Shown: one piece after another, positions 26,516-34,931 of the stretch
How positions within the stretch are numbered: the stretch's first letter is position 1
How the letters are laid out: every line of letters begins with the position of its first letter
Assembly (NCBI GenBank): GCA_903856295.1
Contig: CAIOBP010000205.1
Location: 1 to 61,856 of the forward strand
Length of the DNA stretch: 61,856 nucleotides
Source of the DNA: an uncultured Rhodospirillales bacterium
Lineage (GTDB): Bacteria; Pseudomonadota; Alphaproteobacteria; Azospirillales; Azospirillaceae
Direction of reading: 5' to 3'
The notes under the pieces: generated by a model
Seen by the model: the letters and a program-made list of their open reading frames with translations, nothing else
Told to the model about the DNA's origin: nothing
Database searches by the model: none
Made by a program: the position numbers and the translations under genes

Positions 26516-27603
26516 GATCTGGCAAAAAGAAAATCCGGGTGCTGATCGTCGAGGATTCGCTCGTGGTCCGGACCGCGCTCGAATACATCATCGAACGCCA
26601 CCCGCGTCTCATGCTGGCCGGCAGCGCGACCAGCGGCGAACAGGCGCTGTCGATGCTGGAGCAGGTGGCGCCGGATGTCATCTCGATGGATATCCGCTTG
26701 CCGGGCATGGATGGCTTCGAGGCCACCCGGCGTGTCATGAGCGAGCGGCCGACGCCGATCGTGGTGATTTCCTCGGCGATCGAGGACGGCTCGCTGAACA
26801 TCTCGATGAACGCGCTGCGCGCCGGCGCCCTGAGCGTGGTCGAAAAACCCGTCGGCACCAGCCACGAGGACTACGAGCGCATCGCCAACCACATCTGCAC
26901 CCAGCTCGTGATCATGAGCGAGGTCCGGGTCGTCCGCCAGCGCTTCCAGACCCCGGCGATGGCGCGGGCGATCCCGGCTCAGGCCGGCGTTCCGGTGCCG
27001 GCACCGCCCCCAACCGGGGCGAACGGTCCATACCAGCTGCTGGGGCTGGTGGCGTCGACCGGCGGCCCGAACGCCCTGGTCAAGGTGCTGAGCGCACTGC
27101 CCGCCGATTTTCCCCTGCCCATCTGCGTGGTGCAGCATATCGGCGACGATTTCGTCGCCGGCTTCGCGTCGTGGCTGGACGGCGTGCTCCGGCTGCCGGT
27201 GAGTCTGGCCAAGGATGGCGAGGTGCCCCGGCCCGGACATATCTATGTCGCGCCCGCCCAGCACCATCTCCGGGTCGGCGCCAACCTGTTTCATCTGGGC
27301 CGGGACGCCCAGATCAGCCACCAGCGGCCCTCGGGAACGGTGCTGTTTTCCAGCATGGCCGCGAACTTCGGCCCGCGCGCGATCGGGGTGCTGCTCACCG
27401 GCATGGGCGATGACGGCGCCGCCGGTCTGCTGGCCATGCGCCAGGCCGGCGGCTTCACCATCGCCGAGGACGCCTCGACCGCGGTGGTGTATGGCATGCC
27501 GGCGGTGGCCGTGAATTCCGGCGCGGTGATGGCCGAGCTGCCGCTCGACGCGATCGGCGCCAAGGTGCTGCAATTGATCGACAGCCCGGTGAGGACGACA
27601 TGA
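26512..27603 (+). CDS. cheB: chemotaxis response regulator and methylesterase CheB
   Basis: Removes methyl groups from receptor glutamates when phosphorylated by CheA, giving adaptation. It has 363 residues: a receiver with Asp60 in VISMDIRLPGMDGFE, a Pro/Ala linker (about 150-170), and the esterase domain with the catalytic Ser182 in LVASTGGPNAL, His in CVVQHIGDDF and Asp in LTGMGDDGAAGL. All catalytic residues are intact. It overlaps cheA and the hybrid kinase gene by 4 bases each. Confidence 0.95.
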   Translation: MRSGKKKIRVLIVEDSLVVRTALEYIIERHPRLMLAGSATSGEQALSMLEQVAPDVISMDIRLPGMDGFEATRRVMSERPTPIVVISSAIEDGSLNISMNALRAGALSVVEKPVGTSHEDYERIANHICTQLVIMSEVRVVRQRFQTPAMARAIPAQAGVPVPAPPPTGANGPYQLLGLVASTGGPNALVKVLSALPADFPLPICVVQHIGDDFVAGFASWLDGVLRLPVSLAKDGEVPRPGHIYVAPAQHHLRVGANLFHLGRDAQISHQRPSGTVLFSSMAANFGPRAIGVLLTGMGDDGAAGLLAMRQAGGFTIAEDASTAVVYGMPAVAVNSGAVMAELPLDAIGAKVLQLIDSPVRTT

Positions 27604-30563
27604 CGGAGTCCCCCCCCCATCTGATGATCGTCGAGGATTCGCGGACCCAGGCGCTGCAATTGCTGTTTCTGCTCGAGGAGCAGGGCTGGTCCGCCGAGTG
27701 CTGCTATTCCGCCGAGGACGCGCTCGACCGCATCCGGGACCGCCTGCCCGACCTGATCGTGGTCGATTACCGCCTGCCGCGCATGAATGGCGACGAGTTC
27801 GCCCGCCAGATCAGAATGACCCTGCGGACCCGCGAGATTCCGCTGCTGATGCTGACCGACGCCGTGGGCTCCGAGACCGAACGGATGGGGCTGGAAAGCG
27901 GCGCCGACGCCTACGTGTCGAAATCCGCCGACACCGATGTGCTGCTGATGCGCATCAATACCCTGCTGCGCAAGCCCCCGCACCGGGGCAGCCTCGCCGG
28001 CTTCGAGTCCTCGCCCAAACGGTCGCGGGTGCTGATCGTCGACGACAGCCCGACCTATCTCGAATATTTGCGCGAACATCTGGAGCAGGATGGCTACGAC
28101 GTCACCGCCGTCAATAAAAGCTCCGAAGTTCTGAAACTGGTCGAGCAGGAGGCCTTCGACTGTCTGGTGGTCGACCTGATCATGCCCGACATGAGCGGAA
28201 CCGAACTCTGTCTCAAGCTCGACGCCCTCCGGCGCAAGCGCGACCGCTTGTTCCAGATCGTCATGCTCACCAGCCGGGAAACCAAGGACGACATGATGCG
28301 CGGCCTTGAGGCCGGCGCGGACGACTTCGTCGGCAAGTCGGGCGACATCGAAATCATCCGGGCACGCATCCGGGCCCTGCTGCGCCGCAAATCGCTGCAC
28401 GACGAAAACCGGCGCATCATGGACGAGTTTCTCAGCAAGGAGCTGGAACTCGCCCAGACCCGGCGGGACGTCGAGATCGCCGAGGCCCGGGCCGCCCTGG
28501 TCGGGGAGCTGCATCGCGCCAACCGGGAGCTGGAGTCGGCCAACGCCACCCTGCGAAAAACCGAGTGCGAACTGACCGAGGCCAAGGAACTGGCCGAAAA
28601 GGCCAACCGCGCCAAATCGGACTTCCTGGCCCACATGAGCCACGAGATCCGCACCCCGATCAACGGCATCATCGGCATGAACGCGCTGATGCTGGCCACC
28701 AAGCTCGACCCCGACCAGCGGGAATGCGCCGAGGCGATCCGCGATTCCGCCAGTGTGCTGCGGACCATTCTCAACGATATTCTCGACATTTCGAAGCTGG
28801 AGGCTGGACAGGTCAATCTGGAAACCATTCCGTTCCGGGTCGACCGGGTGCTGGAGTCGGTGGTTCAGCTGATGGCCTCCAGGAGTCAGGAAAAGGGCAT
28901 CGAAATCGTGCCCTATGTCGCGCCGCGGCTGCGCCAGTCCTTTCTCGGCGACCCGACGCGCTTGCGGCAGGTCTTCCTCAATCTGGTCGAGAACGCCATC
29001 AAGTTCACCAGCAGCGGCGGCGTCGTCATCGAGGTCGAGGCCGAACCGGGGGACGACGGGCAGGTCGACATGCGCTGCCGGGTCGTCGATACCGGCATCG
29101 GCATGACCGAGGCGACCGCCAGCCGCCTTTTTGAAAAATTCACCCAGGCCGACAGCTCGATCAATCGCCGGTTCGGCGGCACCGGCCTCGGGCTGGCCAT
29201 CTGCCGGCAGCTCATCGAGCTGATGGGCGGGCGGATCGGCGCCACCGGGACCCCCGGACAGGGGAGCACCTTCTGGTTCAAGGTGCCGCTGAAACCGGCC
29301 GACACCAATGGCCCGGGCGCACTGCCCAAGACCACGCTGGCCGGCAAGCGCGCCTTGATCATCGATTGTTTCCCGGTCGGCCGCGAGATCATCGCCCGCC
29401 AACTGCGGGAGTTGGGCCTGTTCGTGTCGGCCCTGGCCCATCCGCTGCCCGATCTGGAGCGGGCCGTGACGGCCGGAGCGCCCTTCGACCTGGTCCTGAT
29501 CGATCAGACCGTGCCCAACGAAGAGCGCTCCGTCATGGCGACGCAACTGCGTTTCCTGACCCCGACCGCCAACGCCAGGCTGCTGCTGCTGCTGCCCTTG
29601 GGGGCGCTGCGCGATCCGGTGCGGATGGCGGCGGGATTCGATGGCGTCGTCGTCAAGCCGGCGTCGTGCCAGGCGCTGCATGAAGCGCTGGCCAAGGCGC
29701 TGGGGCTGGAACCGGGACCGGACTCGGAGCCGGCCACCGAACCGGTCCCCGACGTGCCGGCGAGCATCGCCCCCGATCAGCCGGAACCGGCCGGAACCGG
29801 CAAGCGCGTTCTGCTCGCCGAGGACAATGTCATCAACCAGCGGGTCGCCGTGCTGATGCTGACCAAGCACGGCTATGACGTCGATATCGCCAACAACGGC
29901 AGGGAAGCCGTCGAACGGGTGGTGTCGGACGACTATCACATGGTGCTGATGGACGTGCAGATGCCCGACATGGACGGTCTGGAGGCGACCCGGCGGATTC
30001 GCGCGCTGGGCGGGGAAAAGGCGCGGATTCCGATCGTCGCCATGACCGCGAACGCCTTCACGGGCATCGAGGGCGAATATGCCGCCGCGGGCATGAACGA
30101 TTACATCGCCAAACCCATCGATCCGCCGGTTTTCCTGGCCAAGGTCGCGGCCTGGACCCAGGTCGCGACCGGGCGGACGCAGGCGGCCGCCCAGCCCGCC
30201 CAATTCGACGACGGCATCCTGTGCGGCATGCAGGCCAATCTCTCGCCTGAGAAATTCAGGGAGATGATGGAGGAATTCATCGGCGATTCGACCGGCCGGA
30301 TCGAGCGCATGCGCGCCGCCGCCGCCGCCGGCGATCTCAGCGCCCTGGCCCAGGATGCCCATGATCTGATCACCACCTCGGGCTATTTCGGCCGCTCCAG
30401 GCTGCCCGAACTCGGCCGGGCGGTTCACACCGCCTGCAAGGCCGGAGCGCTCGACGAGGCGAGGCTGCGCTTCGCCGAGGTCGAAGAGGTCGCGGATACT
30501 GTCTTGAGCGCGGTCAGGGCGCGGGTTTTTTCCGGGGATGCCGTTGGTCCGCAGGAGGGGTGA
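27600..30563 (+). CDS. multi-domain hybrid histidine kinase (REC-REC-HK-REC-REC-Hpt), CheS3-like
   Basis: A soluble kinase of 987 residues with no membrane segment. Two receivers come first (Asp56 in VVDYRLPRMNG; Asp192 in LVVDLIMPDMSG). A coiled coil (about 275-335) leads to a HisKA domain with His348 in FLAHMSHEIRTPING, then a HATPase domain (NLVENAIKFTSSGG, VDTGIGM, FGGTGLGLAI). A third, degenerate receiver-like domain retains Asp635 and a Lys. A fourth canonical receiver has Asp785 (VLMDVQMPDMDG), and an Hpt domain has His921 (AHDLITTSG). Being last in the che run with 4-base overlap, it is probably the output kinase of the CheA pathway. Confidence 0.92.
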   Translation: MTESPPHLMIVEDSRTQALQLLFLLEEQGWSAECCYSAEDALDRIRDRLPDLIVVDYRLPRMNGDEFARQIRMTLRTREIPLLMLTDAVGSETERMGLESGADAYVSKSADTDVLLMRINTLLRKPPHRGSLAGFESSPKRSRVLIVDDSPTYLEYLREHLEQDGYDVTAVNKSSEVLKLVEQEAFDCLVVDLIMPDMSGTELCLKLDALRRKRDRLFQIVMLTSRETKDDMMRGLEAGADDFVGKSGDIEIIRARIRALLRRKSLHDENRRIMDEFLSKELELAQTRRDVEIAEARAALVGELHRANRELESANATLRKTECELTEAKELAEKANRAKSDFLAHMSHEIRTPINGIIGMNALMLATKLDPDQRECAEAIRDSASVLRTILNDILDISKLEAGQVNLETIPFRVDRVLESVVQLMASRSQEKGIEIVPYVAPRLRQSFLGDPTRLRQVFLNLVENAIKFTSSGGVVIEVEAEPGDDGQVDMRCRVVDTGIGMTEATASRLFEKFTQADSSINRRFGGTGLGLAICRQLIELMGGRIGATGTPGQGSTFWFKVPLKPADTNGPGALPKTTLAGKRALIIDCFPVGREIIARQLRELGLFVSALAHPLPDLERAVTAGAPFDLVLIDQTVPNEERSVMATQLRFLTPTANARLLLLLPLGALRDPVRMAAGFDGVVVKPASCQALHEALAKALGLEPGPDSEPATEPVPDVPASIAPDQPEPAGTGKRVLLAEDNVINQRVAVLMLTKHGYDVDIANNGREAVERVVSDDYHMVLMDVQMPDMDGLEATRRIRALGGEKARIPIVAMTANAFTGIEGEYAAAGMNDYIAKPIDPPVFLAKVAAWTQVATGRTQAAAQPAQFDDGILCGMQANLSPEKFREMMEEFIGDSTGRIERMRAAAAAGDLSALAQDAHDLITTSGYFGRSRLPELGRAVHTACKAGALDEARLRFAEVEEVADTVLSAVRARVFSGDAVGPQEG

Positions 30564-30566
30564 GCC

Positions 30567-31277
30567 ATGATCACGCTGTGCCAGTTTGCGCCGGTGCCGG
30601 GTTGGGAGGTCAACGCCAGTCCGTTCTGCCTGAAGGTCGAAACCTATCTGCGCTGCGCCGGCCTGCCCTTTCGCGCCGAGGCGACGCTGCCGATGAAGGC
30701 GCCCAAGGGGAAGCTGCCCTTCATCATCGATGAGGACGGCCGCCGGATTCCCGACAGCGGACAGATCGTCGCCCACCTTGAAGCCACCCGCGGCGCGCTC
30801 CTGGACGGCGGCCTGTCCCAAGAGCAGCGCGCCCGCGGCCATCTGATTCGCCGGACCTGCGAGGAGAGCCTGTATTTCGTCCTGCTCTACAGCCGCTGGT
30901 TCGACGAAGATGGCTGGCGACTCGTCAAGCCGGCCTATTTCCACGATCTTCCGGCGCCGCTCCGTTTGATTTTACCGGACTTGATCCGCCGGAGACTGCG
31001 GCGGGACGCGCTCGGGCAGGGCTTGTTGCGCCACAGCCGCGATGAAATCTACGCTCTCGGCTGTGCGGACCTTGATGCCCTGGCGGCGGCCCTGGGCGAC
31101 CGCGCCTTCTTCGTGGCCGACCGGCCGTCGTCGGCGGATGTCTGCGCGTATGCCTTTCTGGCCAACATCCTGAAAGCCCCCCTGCGCAATCCCTTGAGGG
31201 ACCGCGCGAAGAGTCATGAGCGGCTGGCGTCTTTCGTCTCGCACATCGACCAGCATCTGAAGCAGATGCAAGAATAG
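30567..31277 (+). CDS. GST-fold protein of the metaxin/Tom37-like type
   Basis: A protein of 236 residues with an N-terminal thioredoxin-like domain (NASPFCLKVETYLRCAG, then KGKLPFIIDEDGRRIPDSGQ) and a C-terminal helical domain with FFVADRPSSADVCAYAFLAN. This fits the GST_N_4 / FAXC group more than classical GSTs. Its function is unknown. It starts only 3 bases after the hybrid-kinase stop and so may be on the che transcript, though nothing in the protein suggests signalling. AGGAGG lies just upstream of the ATG. Confidence 0.82.
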   Translation: MITLCQFAPVPGWEVNASPFCLKVETYLRCAGLPFRAEATLPMKAPKGKLPFIIDEDGRRIPDSGQIVAHLEATRGALLDGGLSQEQRARGHLIRRTCEESLYFVLLYSRWFDEDGWRLVKPAYFHDLPAPLRLILPDLIRRRLRRDALGQGLLRHSRDEIYALGCADLDALAAALGDRAFFVADRPSSADVCAYAFLANILKAPLRNPLRDRAKSHERLASFVSHIDQHLKQMQE

Positions 31278-31553
31278 TTTTAAGCTCCACAAGAAATATC
31301 TACGATCGCACCAAACGATCCCGCGCGCGCCGGACTCATCACGCGTCGGGTTTGCGAGCCGGGCGCGGCGGCGTTTCCAGCCCCCAGCGCGCCGAAAGCG
31401 GCGCTATAGAGCGCCTCATACGTAGTATTACGGACAGCACCCCCGGCGGCGCCGGGATACAGACGCGCAACACCATGAACAGACATGGCTTTTCAACGCT
31501 GTCCTCAAGATGGCAGTCACTGTCCGCGCCCGCCCTGATGGGGTGCGCTTGAC
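31278..31553. other. intergenic stretch without a recognisable gene
   Basis: The 354-base gap between the GST-fold gene and atpI holds no supportable reading frame. A GC-rich palindrome-prone part lies in its middle, and the only clear signal is the promoter at its downstream end. Confidence 0.5.
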
Positions 31554-31583
31554 TTGACATATTTGCGAGGCAGGTCGTAGACT
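31554..31583 (+). promoter_or_regulatory. probable sigma-70-type promoter of the ATP synthase operon
   Basis: A perfect -35 consensus TTGACA is followed after 18 bases by TAGACT, a good -10. The predicted transcript would begin about 40 bases before the TTG start codon of atpI. Confidence 0.55.
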
Positions 31584-31631
31584 GGATTGGTGTTGAGGCT
31601 ACGTTTCGCTTTCCAGTGAAGGAACAGGATT

Positions 31632-32048
31632 TTGGCTTCCATTGACGCCCCACCCGGCCTTAAGGAATTGGAGGAACGGGTTCTGCGGGCGAAGCAACTC
31701 TCCTTGCAGGGGGGCTGGAATGCTCCGCCGCCGCCTGCAGAAGATGCTCACAACAAGGGAATGCTGTCCCTCGCCCTTCGTCTCGGCACGGAGATATTGG
31801 CTGCTTTGATCGTCGGCACCTTCGGTGGCGTTATGCTCGACAGCTGGCTGGGCACGAAGCCCGGCTTTCTGATCGTCGGGCTGATCGTCGGCATCGGCGG
31901 CGGCGTGGCCAACATATATCGCGCTGTGGGTGGTTATGGCTACGCCATCGGCTACCGGGACGCGCAGGAAGACTCAGACCACCGGCAAAACGCGACAGCC
32001 GTGCCGCCAGCCGGTCCCAACGCTTCGGAGCACAAAGGCGAAGCCTAG
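31632..32048 (+). CDS. atpI: ATP synthase protein I
   Basis: Small membrane protein that helps assemble the c-ring of ATP synthase. It has 138 residues with two membrane helices (LALRLGTEILAALIVGTFGG and PGFLIVGLIVGIGGGVANIY), as in alphaproteobacterial AtpI. The start is a TTG at 31632 giving MASIDAPPGLKELEERV, which matches the family; GGAACAGGA is just upstream. It is the first gene of the short F0 operon, 25 bases before atpB. Confidence 0.9.
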   Translation: MASIDAPPGLKELEERVLRAKQLSLQGGWNAPPPPAEDAHNKGMLSLALRLGTEILAALIVGTFGGVMLDSWLGTKPGFLIVGLIVGIGGGVANIYRAVGGYGYAIGYRDAQEDSDHRQNATAVPPAGPNASEHKGEA

Positions 32049-32073
32049 TGTCGAAGCAGAATAACAAGCGAGG

Positions 32074-32823
32074 ATGACCGTGGATCCGCTTCATCAGTTC
32101 AGCATCAAGCCAATTTTTACTGTCGTCATTGGCGGTACGGACGTATCGTTCAGCAATTCGTCCTTGTCGATGATGGCGGTTGTTCTCATTGTCTTTTCTC
32201 TCATGACCTTCAGCGTGAAGAGTAAGAGCTTGGTGCCCGGGCGCTGGCAGTCCCTGGCCGAGATTTTTTACGAATTCATCTCGCGCATGGTCAGGGACAA
32301 TGCCGGGCACGATGCCAAGCCGTTCTTTCCCTTCGTGATCACGCTGTTCATGTTCATTCTCTGCGGCAATCTGCTGGGCATGGTTCCGGGCGCGTTCACC
32401 TTCACCAGCCACATCGTCGTGACCTTCTCGATGGCGATCTTCGTCTTCTCGATGGTGACGCTGCTGGCCATCGTGAAGCACGGCATCAAGTTCCTCACCT
32501 TTTTCATGCCTCATGGCGTGCCGCTGTGGATGGCGCCCTTGCTGGTTCCGATCGAGATCGTCTCGTACCTGTCCCGCCCGATCAGCCTCTCGGTTCGTTT
32601 GTTCGCCAACATGATGGCGGGCCACACGATGCTGAAGGTGTTCGCCGGCTTCACCATCATGATGATGGGCTCGGGGACGGCGCTGGGATACGCGGCCGGG
32701 GTGGTTCCGGTGGTCATCAACGTCGCGCTGATCGGTTTCGAGATCGGTGTCGCGCTGCTGCAAGCCTACGTTTTCACGATCCTGACCTGCCTCTACATCA
32801 AGGACGCCCTTGAACTGCACTAG
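32074..32823 (+). CDS. atpB: ATP synthase F0 subunit a
   Basis: Forms the proton half-channels of ATP synthase. It has 249 residues and about six membrane helices. The essential Arg175 is in SRPISLSVRLFANMMAGH, and the last helix has FEIGVALLQAYVFTILTCLY. It looks fully functional. The gene for the c subunit (atpE) should follow it, but only 89 bases separate its stop from the next gene, far too few. Confidence 0.96.
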   Translation: MTVDPLHQFSIKPIFTVVIGGTDVSFSNSSLSMMAVVLIVFSLMTFSVKSKSLVPGRWQSLAEIFYEFISRMVRDNAGHDAKPFFPFVITLFMFILCGNLLGMVPGAFTFTSHIVVTFSMAIFVFSMVTLLAIVKHGIKFLTFFMPHGVPLWMAPLLVPIEIVSYLSRPISLSVRLFANMMAGHTMLKVFAGFTIMMMGSGTALGYAAGVVPVVINVALIGFEIGVALLQAYVFTILTCLYIKDALELH

Positions 32824-32912
32824 GCGCCGGGCAGACTCAAAATCCATGGACTGAAATACGGGCGCGCCAGCTTCGGAGCACAGTTTCGGCGGCGCGCGTG
32901 GGAGACGACGAA

Positions 32913-33545
32913 ATGAATATCATATTCGGGGTGGCGGACTATCTTTCACGGAGCCGCCTGATCAGGACGCTGGCGCTGGTGGCGCTGGTGTTGGCGGTGA
33001 CGACCGTTGGCGCGCTGGCCAGCGGCGGTGGCGAGCATGGCGGCAACGCCGGGTTGCCGCAGCTCAACCCCAGCACCATGATGACGCAGATTTTCTGGCT
33101 GATCGTCAGCTTTCTGGTGCTCTACTTCATGCTGTTCGGCGTCGCGCTGCCCCGGATCGAGGAAGTGCTGAACACCCGTGAGAGCCGAATCTCCTGGGAC
33201 ATCACCAAGGCCGACGAGATCCGCAACGAGTCGAACGCCGTTCTCGCCTCGACCGAGCGCATGCTCTCCCGCACCCAGGCCCAGGCCAGGGAGATCATCT
33301 CCCGGACCAGCAGTCAGGGGCAGGCCTCCGGCAAGTTGCTGATGGACCGGTTCGACCGCGAACTGACCCGCAGCACCCGCGAGGCCGAAGGCCGAATTCT
33401 CGCCGCCAAGAACGCGGCGCTCGGTGAACTGGACAAGACGGCGACCGACCTTGCGCTTCAAGTCGCCTCGCGCCTCGCGGCGGTCGAGATCGACCGCCCC
33501 CAAGTCGCCGAAGCGGTCAAGGTCGCGATCAAGCAACGGAACTGA
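32913..33545 (+). CDS. ATP synthase F0 subunit b'-like protein
   Basis: A peripheral-stalk subunit of 210 residues. It starts with a hydrophobic N-terminal segment (TLALVALVLAVTTVGALAS) that may be a signal or second anchor, then GLPQLNPSTMMTQIFWLIVS and a membrane helix, PRIEEVLNTRESRI, and a long charged coiled coil. The NP..MMTQIFWL region and LPRI..VL.TR are marks of the b' form found next to atpE in Rhodospirillales. The ATG at 32913 with GGAG upstream is preferred to a GTG at 32898. No partner b gene follows; a terminator does. Confidence 0.85.
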   Translation: MNIIFGVADYLSRSRLIRTLALVALVLAVTTVGALASGGGEHGGNAGLPQLNPSTMMTQIFWLIVSFLVLYFMLFGVALPRIEEVLNTRESRISWDITKADEIRNESNAVLASTERMLSRTQAQAREIISRTSSQGQASGKLLMDRFDRELTRSTREAEGRILAAKNAALGELDKTATDLALQVASRLAAVEIDRPQVAEAVKVAIKQRN

Positions 33546-33575
33546 CACCAAGTTCCGACACGGTAGAGGTTTCGG

Positions 33576-33609
33576 CGAGCGCGGCCTGGGGGTCGCGCTC
33601 GTTTTTTTT
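33576..33609 (+). terminator. rho-independent terminator of the F0 operon
   Basis: An 8-bp GC-rich perfect stem (CGAGCGCG with CGCGCTCG) is followed immediately by eight T residues. It lies 30 bases after the b'-like gene stop and closes the atpI-atpB-b' transcript. Beyond it, up to 33829, only a short direct repeat of a CCAG.AGTTGCCGGG unit is visible. Confidence 0.88.
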
Positions 33610-33829
33610 GTTCCGGGTCCGTCAAATCAGCCCCCCCTTCATATACATCGCGCGCGCCGGCACCGGCCGGGACTGCGGTCGCGGACCACGACACGGGGCC
33701 AGAAGTTGCCGGGGGCCAGGAGTTGCCGGGCGGCATTTTGCCTCATTCGCCAAGACCGGCCGGAAGCACCATTGCCGGACGGCTCACCCGCCAGTATCTT
33801 CGGCCACCCTCTTGCGGAAGGCGAAGACG

Positions 33830-34231
33830 ATGAGACGTTTGCTTATCCTGCTTGGCGCGCCGGCTGCCATTCTGTTTGCCACGACCGCGCCCGCCTTGGC
33901 CGACTGTCCGTTCGAGGAGGTCGCCGGGTGCGAGGCCTCGAGCTACCTGCTGCCGGACAGCGGCAGCCGTCGCCTGACCCAGCAAGAACAGGACCTGATC
34001 AGCGAGACCGACGGCGGCGACGATTCGCCCGGCGCCGCGCAGCGCCGCCTCGACCGATTGCGCTTGATGCGCAACGAGATTTATGCCCGCCACGGCTATA
34101 TCTTTCAGGACCGAAAGCTTCAGGCCTATTTCGACACCAAGAACTGGTATCACCGCGTCAGCCGCGATGTGAAACTGAATAATACCGAGCAATACAATGT
34201 CGATGCTCTGAAGCGGATCGAGACCCGGTAG
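33830..34231 (+). CDS. secreted YARHG-domain protein
   Basis: A small exported protein of 133 residues. It has a classical signal peptide (MRRLLILLGAPAAILFATT, cleavage after ALA), two Cys soon after, and the YARHG domain as RLMRNEIYARHGYIFQDR followed by FDTKNWYHRVSRDVKLN. YARHG proteins are extracellular or periplasmic; the domain's function is not known. The start at 33830 places the signal peptide correctly; earlier in-frame codons do not. Confidence 0.82.
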   Translation: MRRLLILLGAPAAILFATTAPALADCPFEEVAGCEASSYLLPDSGSRRLTQQEQDLISETDGGDDSPGAAQRRLDRLRLMRNEIYARHGYIFQDRKLQAYFDTKNWYHRVSRDVKLNNTEQYNVDALKRIETR

Positions 34232-34292
34232 AAGAGCCCCCACCAAGCCGGGCCGGATCGCGGGTCCCTCTTTAACCTGACGCGGGGCAGCC

Positions 34293-34931
34293 ATGAAATC
34301 GGCCGGATCGGCTCTGGAACATTTCGTCGCGGTATCGCTGGATCGAGGCCACTCGCGCGCCGAAATCGAGGCCGCACTGACCGCCGCCGGCTGGCCGATG
34401 GCTCAAATCCGCAGCTCGCTGGCCGCATATGCCGACCTGCCCTTTCCGGTGCCGGTGCCCAAACCGAAGCCATCGCTGTCGTCCCGCGAGGCGTTTCTGT
34501 ATCTGGTCTTGTTCAGCACACTGTATTTCGGCGCGCTGAACCTCGGCAGCACCCTGTTTTCCTTGATTAATTGGAGTCTGCCCGCCCCCCTGGACCCGGC
34601 ATACTATCCCTGGAGATGGGATGAACTGCGCTGGTCGACCTCGGTGGTGATCGTCACCCTGCCGGTGTTCCTTCTCCTGAGCCGCTACGTGGCGATCCAG
34701 GTTGCCAGGAACCCGAGTCTGCGGTTGTCCCCCGTCCGGCGGTGGCTGACCTATCTGACCTTGTTTCTGGCCTCGGTGGCCCTGCTCGGTGATGTCACGA
34801 CACTGGTCTACGAAGTCCTGGGCGGCGACCTGACCATCCGCTTCGTGCTGAAAACGCTGGTGGTGGCGGTCATCGCCAGCATGGCCTTCAGCCACTATCT
34901 TCAGGACCTGCGCCGGGGGGAAGACCTATGA
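34293..34931 (+). CDS. DUF5671-type membrane protein
   Basis: A protein of 212 residues. A short N-terminal helical domain that looks UBA/SHOCT-like (ALEHFVAVSLDRGHSRAEIE) is followed by four membrane helices (for example FLYLVLFSTLYFGALNLG and STSVVIVTLPVFLLLSRYVA). This layout matches the DUF5671 family, of unknown function. It overlaps the next gene by 4 bases, and the two are a recurring pair, so their products probably act together in the membrane. Confidence 0.72.
   Translation: MKSAGSALEHFVAVSLDRGHSRAEIEAALTAAGWPMAQIRSSLAAYADLPFPVPVPKPKPSLSSREAFLYLVLFSTLYFGALNLGSTLFSLINWSLPAPLDPAYYPWRWDELRWSTSVVIVTLPVFLLLSRYVAIQVARNPSLRLSPVRRWLTYLTLFLASVALLGDVTTLVYEVLGGDLTIRFVLKTLVVAVIASMAFSHYLQDLRRGEDL

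Noticed and set aside
27291-30944. Long minus-strand open frame (1217 codons) opposite the hybrid kinase
   Set aside because: The plus-strand kinase has all its catalytic motifs; the antisense translation is a low-complexity shadow.
33690-33730. Direct repeat with a CCAG.AGTTGCCGGG unit downstream of the F0 operon
   Set aside because: Only two short imperfect copies exist; this is within what GC-rich intergenic sequence gives by chance.
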